64,000 nt of DNA from Plantago major (Eukaryota; Streptophyta; Magnoliopsida; Lamiales; Plantaginaceae). The first letter of the stretch is position 1. Each line of letters starts with the position of its first letter. The stretch is taken from contig CM048842.1 of assembly GCA_026545765.1 (NCBI GenBank), positions 21,726,667 through 21,790,666 of the forward strand, given 5' to 3'. Under the pieces are notes generated by a model, which had not been told where the DNA came from, ran no database searches, and was given only the letters and a program-made list of their open reading frames with translations. Positions 58,105 to 64,000 of the stretch are shown piece by piece. A program made the position numbers and the translations under genes.

Positions 58105-58703
58105 ACAACAGAGAATAGTACAGCTGACTGCATTCAACTACTCTCTTGAAATTTGTATCATTACTATCTTTGTGTCAAACTTGGACAAATACTAAGTGTG
58201 AGATAGACTCAGATGCAAACAGTGTTCTTAGGCACACAGAGAAATGTGATTCAGATAGCTAATAGCCAAAATTCATTTAACGGACACAATTACATTTGTT
58301 GATTGTGATCATTGCTGAAGAAGCAATGGTGACCCTTGATGAATTGGGCGATTGATCTTTATGGCAGAGATTAACTCTCAGTAAATAGTGGACTGTTGAA
58401 ATTCCGACAGGGCCCACTATGCATTTAATGCCGAACAAGCTTTTACTCACGCCTGCCTGCAATTCACAGATACTTGCACACAAAATTAATTTGTATGTAT
58501 ATGTTTGAGGAGATTACATTGCTATATATATGGGATTTTGGCAAAAGAAATTACTTTCGCCTAATCCAACATACAGACTTGCACAAGAATAGCAAAAACT
58601 CTTCTTCAACCTTTGCAAATCTCTGTTAGTTTTTCTGCAAAGAATTACTAATCTCTAACCCAAACTTCTTTCAAACTTCGAAAAACTTATACTATTTAAA
58701 GAG
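58105..58703 (+). promoter_or_regulatory. Leader and putative internal promoter of the Cop-C aORF
   Basis: No ORF. About 410 bp of intergenic-like DNA, then GCTATATATATGGG and about 170 bp of CT-rich leader (CACAAGAATAGC; TTCTTCAACC; CTATTTAAAGAGATGG) ending at the ATG. Same layout as in Cop-A. Confidence 0.6.
58522..58531 (+). promoter_or_regulatory. TATA box upstream of Cop-C aORF
   Basis: CTATATATAT, about 175 bp before the aORF ATG, with a downstream GATTTTGGCAAAAGAAATTAC block that is conserved in Cop-A. Confidence 0.6.
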
Positions 58704-61700
58704 ATGGCTCCTATGCTCGTACACATAAACCCCAATCTTCTATCACCGGTATCACGAAAAGCAAGCACCGAGTTGGTGATAGTAAACAATCGATTGGTAG
58801 GAAACTTTAATCCCGATCATTGACTTCAAATCAGGATGATTTGGGTGGTGCCATGATTGAGGAATACCATGGTCAGCCGTTGAAAACCAAGCCGATAGGA
58901 AACTGATCCTTGACATGCTTGAAAAGGCACAAATCAAGGGTTTTCTATCTGCTCTTCCCAGTGGAATCTCTTCACTAGATGTGTTAGAATTCTACAATAA
59001 TTCCAGGATTATATCCTGTGTTTCTGAAGGCACTGCAATTGTGTCTATAAAGACTTCAGTCCAAGGAAAGGAAATCCTTCTACACTTAACAACTTTTTGC
59101 AAGTTGTTTGAACATCAAAATCTTGGAAAGGATTTTGAAATAGACACCAAGGATGATGATCTCCTTGAAGGTGTAAAACAGTTGTACACTGACGTGTGTG
59201 ATCTTGAAAATCGACACACCCACCGATTTCAAGCTTGTCGACATCGTAACCGTATATCCGCTGTTCATCGATGTGTTGGCATGCATCCTTCACAGATGCT
59301 TTGATGGTCTACAAGGAGGTGCTGACCAAATAAGCCAAGAACGCTGGATGATGATGTTCTTGTTAAGCTAACAAGACAAAAGGCTGGAAAACCCTTTCAA
59401 TTGGGGGAAGTACGCCTTCATGAAATTTGTGAAGAAGATACAAGGCTTTGAGCCTAAAATCGTTAAGGGCCTTTCTGAGCCAAAAGCCACAGTAAGCTAC
59501 GGACTGAAAATTTGCTACTTACTGGAATGTCTTGGCATTGAGCTCAGAGAGACGGCAGATATTGCCAACAGTAATCTACTCTACAAATATGAGTATCAAA
59601 CATGATGAAAAAGGTTACTGGATCTCAGAAAGGTTCCAAGAAACGAAAGACTCAAGAGGTATCTGAGGGAAAAGTTGCGACCAAGAAGCCCAGAACTTCA
59701 CGAAAGAAGTCTGCTGGCAAATCAGAAGGCACACCGATTGAGGCTATCGATTCTGATACCTTCCAGAGTCAGCCGATGAACTCATAAATGCAAATGAACT
59801 CATCAATGCTGCAAAAGAGGTATCGACTACTGAACAAGTAGACTCAGCAGGGAAAGTGCTTTCAGAAATGTGAAGACAATTACAGAAAGCCTTGCTGATG
59901 AACTCATAAATACTGCCAAAAGTGGTGAAAGATACCAAGCCCTTTCTGCAGAAGCAGCAGGGATTGTTGATAACTCTGTTCCAGATTTCGGTGACGAATC
60001 GGACGAGGAGAAGATACCATCCCCTAAGGTTTCTGAAAAAGTAACCAAGGCAAAGGTTGTTGGTGCCATCACACCATCAGGGACAGTCACATATGCACAA
60101 CTTCAAGAAGCCCTGATGAGTGGTGACCTAGTATCACGACGCTAATATCAACGCCACACTTAAAGATCTGGAATAGCTCTCAAATGCTCAAACGTCTGCT
60201 TCCAGACAACCACAACAACCACAACCACAACCACAACAGCCACAAGTGGATGATGAAATGGTAAATGAACTTCATTTCGACGTGCCAGCAATGCAGTATG
60301 CTGAAGAAAATCCTGCAAATGAGCAGGTTCCCCAACTCCAAGAGAGGGATCAAACTGAGACACCTACTCAGAATGATCAACCAGGGGAGGCAACTGAGTT
60401 AGCCACTCAGGAAAAGGTTGAAGTACCTCAAACTTCCAACAAAGAAGCAACACTGGAACAACGAGACCAACTCATGGAAGGGTCACAAGTTCTAGAGACC
60501 ACTCAGCCTGACATTGCTCAGGTAGCTGAATGGTTTGTACTTGTGAATCTCTTTGTGTTTTCTGTCTTGTTAACTAATAAAAATTCTTTGTTACAGGCTG
60601 AATTAGAAACAAAAGAACAAGAGGAAGCTGAAAAGCTTGCCTCAGAGACTGAGAAGAAGGCTACTACCTCACCTCTTAAGGAATCCGAGCCTGTGCTACA
60701 GGTGATAGAGAATTCCCTAAGAAATTACTTTTCAGATATTTGTTAATTCACTTAACTAATCAAGTGGATGTTTCTAATAGGCTCCAACTAAGAAGGAAAA
60801 TGATAAGGCTGAGAAGCCTAACTCATCAGAGAATCAACCAGAGACTCGCAAGGTCTCTGAGGAACAAGTATCTGAACATTCTACAGAGAAGGTATTTCAT
60901 TCAGATATCTATAATCTTAAAAGACAAATCTCTGATAATTTTTTCTCTAACTAACACTTTCTACTTAAACAGGTTAAAAAAGAAGTAGAAGTTGCTGGGG
61001 AATCGCCCGCTCAATCCCTACAACAAATGGAAATTAATGAGGCCTCAAACCTTCATCACAAGAAAAATTTCGTAGACCTGCATAAGTCTCGAGCAACAAG
61101 TATCTGAGCCTCCAATAGTGGAGGTAATTGACCTCTCAGATATCTGATTCTGAAAATAGAATTTTTTTCTTGATAAAATTTCCTAAGTGTTATGTTTCCA
61201 ATCTCAGGTTCAAAAAGAAAGAGAGGATGCTGAGGATCAGACTTCCAAGTCTCCTCCTCATATCCAGATATCTGAGGCACCTGGAACCTCAAGAGTCCAA
61301 CCTCCGAGCATGTTGTCGCTGCACGTAACACAAATACTTGACTACTCTAAACTCAGATATCTACACAAGTTTTGAAATTAATTCAAAACTCTCTCTTCAG
61401 CTCAAAGTAGTGCCAAGAAGGAGTCAAATGATGACTATGAAAACCTTCTTCCTTCTTCAAGACTCATACCTTGCCAAAGCATATTCAATGCTTCAAGAAA
61501 TGGCAAAGGTTAAGGTGCTCGATCTCTCCGAATATCGAGAATCACATATCAACCAACAAGACGAAAGCACGAGCTCGACCGGAAAACTACATCCACGCAA
61601 TGTTCCCTCATCAACAATATAAAGTTGCGACCTTAATGCGTAAGGATTTTTCCAAGGAAGTGGCATAAATTGGTGCAAGCCTTCAAACAGAAGATGGTCG

Positions 61701-62493
61701 ACAAGATTGCGATGGCATTCAAGCCGCACCCTGCATACTACAATTTATTCCTTCCAACAAGAAGAGGTTAATGGGCGTAAAATCACTATTCAAGTGATTA
61801 TTCTCAGATCTCAAGACGGTGAGGAGGAAGAAATAGATGAGAATAACTTTGATGAACCTCCTCCGACCATCAGAAAAAGAATGATGATGATGCCCCTGCA
61901 CCAGGGACTGGAGGAATTGCACAAGGAAACAATGCCTCAGCTGCTGAAAAGCACACTGAGAGGACATCACAACAATCCTCTCCTCCATCTCCTTAGAAAT
62001 CCACTCATACTTCACAGCAATCACAACAACAAAAAGACACTACTGAACAAGTAGTTGAGCACTCGAGGAAATAACTCAAGATATTAAATACTCAAACCAA
62101 CTGCCAACTCAAACAATCGTTGAAGAAGAGCAACAGCCCATCTTCAACTTGAAGAAGAGCTAGTTATATCCAGAGATAATCTCAATCAACTACAAGATCA
62201 ATACTTACAAGAGACAGTTGCTTTCTCTGAAATTAAAGAGCTCCAGGATGCTGCAAAATGCTATTGCTAAGGAGCTTGATACTGAAGAAGTATCTAAAGA
62301 AAAGCATGATGCTAAGGCTGCATCACCATCAAAAGAAAAACCATCCTCCTCTCAGAAAGGAAAGAAGCCCATCTCTGAGATGGTTGCTGGTCTGGAAAAT
62401 CTTGAAAATGTCCAAGAGAATGAAGATCACTGGGCTGGTGACTCAGATGATGAAGAAGACAAGACTTTGCGTAACATCGCAATGAACACTTGA
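58704..62493 (+). pseudogene. Cop-C accessory ORF 3' of pol (unknown function)
   Basis: ATG in GAGATGGCTC context. Domain 1 (about 58704-59605) has ELVIVNNRLVGNFNPDH, IKGFLSALPSGISSLDVLEF, VQGKEILL, and WMMMFL before NPFNWGKYAFMKFVKKI. It is broken by several stops and shifts. A basic NLS-like segment (KRKTQEVSEGKVATKKPRTS) and ADELIN repeats (59770-59910) follow. Next come a Gln/Pro/Glu-rich part (60246-60521) and an intron ladder (60522-61400). Beyond that lies Glu/Ser/Lys-rich sequence to 62493 (KEKPSSSQKGKKPISEMVAG). Domain 1 resembles, in my recollection, the putative plant transposon protein family. Homologous throughout with 6279-3985; function unknown. Confidence 0.72.
60522..61400 (+). 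other. Ladder of five phase-0 introns in the Cop-C aORF
   Basis: Introns: 60522-60596 (75 bp), 60702-60780 (79), 60892-60972 (81), 61124-61207 (84) and 61325-61400 (76). All are GT...AG. The first three contain TTAACTAAT or CTAACTAAC branch-point-like words. Exons between: 105, 111, 151 and 117 bp; the 151-bp one probably carries an indel. Exon joins at introns 1-4 are phase 0 (codon CAG, AAG or GAG before, GCT or GTT after). The first three introns align with Cop-A. Confidence 0.72.
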
Positions 62494-62604
62494 CGGTTTC
62501 TCATCTTAAAAGGAAGCTAATTGCTAAGTTTTCAACAAACCGCCAAATGTCCACTCCCATGAATATATGAATAGATATCAAGTTTTCGCACATCTTAAAG
62601 GGAG

Positions 62605-64000
62605 ATGTCTTCACAAAACAAAGATGTAATTGCCTCCGTCCCCTCAGATATGCAGAAATTCACTGAGCTCATCACTCCGAGAACAACCAGTATGATCATT
62701 GCTCAGAAGGATCTGGGAATGGTAAGTGACGATGATGTATCACTAGCTAAAAAAGCTTTTCATGAGGAAAGTTACAATGCTGGAAAAGCAGAAGCCATAC
62801 TAGCCCATCGCGTAGCTTATCGATAAGGAAAATGGACTTATCAAACAAAATCAGAGCTCAAGGTCAACTTCGGTTGGTCACCGCTTACAACTACTTGCAA
62901 AAGAATTTTGAGTCGCCTTATTCCTTTGTGGTACTTACTCAGTCAACAATGACTAAGGGGGGAGAATTTGGATCTCAAGATCAGGAGGGAGGAAAGAAGA
63001 AATCTAGAGTTGGTGCCGCTCAGAAAGGAAGAGGAAACAAGAAAACTTCCCAGCCGCCACTTAGAATAGATGATCCGTCATCAAATCAAGCTGCTTTGCA
63101 AATAGTAGCTACTTCCCAGCAGCCAACTGAAGAAACTACAATGGTAACAAGGGCCATGGAAAAAGACCTCCAAGGAGTACCAAGGCTCCAAGGAGAAGAC
63201 AAGTAAGAGGGATTGATGAATCTTCTGAAGAAGAAGAAGAAGGCCAAATCAAATCCCTGGGCAATGAAGAAGGCTGCAAAAGTCTCACAAGAATTAATCT
63301 TGATGATGATGAAGAGGCTGATCCTCTTCACAGAAAAAGGAAAATTGATAGCCTAACTGAGCCCATAGCTGCAAAGCCTTTAGCAGCTAAAACACCCTCT
63401 GGAAATACCAAGTCAATCCAGGGTGGTTCTTCAAGCAATCCCCCAAAGGAGAATTCTAGACAAAGAAGGAACATGCTGAGAGCTGAACAAAGAAAACTTC
63501 AACTACCACTCAGGCCTGAAGAATCCACCAAGATTGAGTATGTGAAGACCAACAATGATTCCTCCGCACAGTGCATTAATCAAGAATGGCTACCGGATTC
63601 GAACTCAAGCACTTATCGTAAATTCAAGGTTTCCAACTAATCCATAAATTTCGGCATGGAGAAAGATAAGCCAATCTTGATTACCACCAACCACATCAAA
63701 GCATGGTTGATTTTGAAGTAATCAAGAGAATGTGGTTATGAAGAACTACTCTCCGAGGAATGTCCTATGGAAAGCCGATGATGTGCACAGTAATTCTAAA
63801 ATCACCGAATAGGCACAAGAGCAAGACTTCATGTGGAACCCTATGAGTCCTTCTACTTAATCAAGATCAATACAAGGGTGACATCGACATTCAAGATCAT
63901 TTATGAATACTTCAAGCTATCAGATATCAGAATCGAGCATGCCTGGAAGTTGGGAAAGTATCTGTGGATCAAGCATTTTGTCAAGAGAAATCCCACCAAA
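62605..64000 (+). pseudogene. Further coding-like region of Cop-C, unrecognised
   Basis: A new ATG-led frame at 62605 (MSSQNKDVIASVPSDMQKF) shifts at about 62826 into 62832-63206 (YNYLQKNFESPYSFVVLTQS, then the basic KKKSRVGAAQKGRGNKKTS). It shifts again into a Glu/Asp/Lys-rich frame to about 63640 (DESSEEEEEGQIKSL; RKRKIDSLTEP). The remaining 360 bp show only fragments. No domain recognised. It may be the C-terminal part of the aORF, a second accessory ORF, or captured host sequence. It runs off the window. Confidence 0.4.

Larger units (their letters stand above)
49817..64000 (+). mobile_element. Cop-C: Ty1/copia element with accessory ORF, truncated by window edge
   Basis: 5' LTR (49817-51988 including a triplicated 5' end), primer site, gag (52106-54557), pol (54558-57919), hairpin array, PPT-like motif, leader with TATA box, aORF (58704 onward) with an intron ladder, and further coding-like sequence to the edge. 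No 3' LTR is seen up to 64000, so the interior exceeds 12 kb. Decayed by many stops and frameshifts. Confidence 0.87.

Noticed and set aside
60160..60380. Minus-strand Val/Leu/Trp-rich ORFs that look like membrane segments
   Set aside because: They are the antisense of a (CAACCA)n-like Gln/Pro-coding repeat in the aORF.

Overview
The window is plant nuclear DNA from a flowering plant, probably a dicot, and is almost entirely nested LTR retrotransposons. The evidence is Ty1/copia and Ty3/gypsy gag, protease, integrase, RT and RNase H segments, primer-binding sites matching plant initiator tRNA-Met (copia) and a tRNA-Asp-type primer (gypsy), plant TATA boxes, and short GT-AG introns. No intact host gene was found. 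The only stretch not assigned to an element is about 1 kb (20691-21690). All names (Cop-A, G1 and so on) are mine.

Layout. 1-3984: Cop-B, minus strand, 5' LTR plus broken gag, running off the left edge. 3985-14383: Cop-A, minus strand, with 5' LTR, gag, pol carrying an internal inverted segment, and a long accessory ORF (aORF) cut by the Cop-B insertion. 14384-18342: gypsy G3, minus, 5' LTR, gag and protease. 18343-20450: 3' end of gypsy G2, minus. 20451-20690: LTR-like debris. 20691-21690: unassigned island with a small coiled-coil ORF. 21691-26257: a minus-strand G1 gypsy LTR split by two solo copia LTRs (22253-23853 with a perfect 5-bp target duplication; 24186-25599, older). 26258-27555: 3' interior of that G1 copy. 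27556-41628: plus-strand array of G1 elements joined through shared LTRs (four LTRs, three interiors), with gag, protease and a transposon-type aORF but no RT or integrase. 41629-46720: related interior with another aORF, then a G2-type LTR and a gag/protease remnant. 46721-49816: copia LTR scraps around a minus-strand G2 3' end. 49817-64000: Cop-C, plus strand, the most complete copia copy (LTR with triplicated 5' end, gag, pol, hairpin array, aORF), running off the right edge.

The most interesting system is in the copia family, which resembles Sireviruses (long coiled-coil gag, reading frame 3' of pol). Cop-A and Cop-C both carry, downstream of pol: an array of stem-loops with seven-base loops and covarying stems, a purine-rich GTGAGGGGGAAC motif, a TATA box, a pyrimidine-rich leader, and an aORF whose 3' part is a ladder of about 75-85 bp phase-0 introns between exons of about 90-150 bp. 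This looks like a self-contained, spliced transcription unit carried inside a retrotransposon. Every copy here is broken by stops, frameshifts or truncation, so these are relics. Calls rest on reading and comparing copies within the window; no database search was possible.
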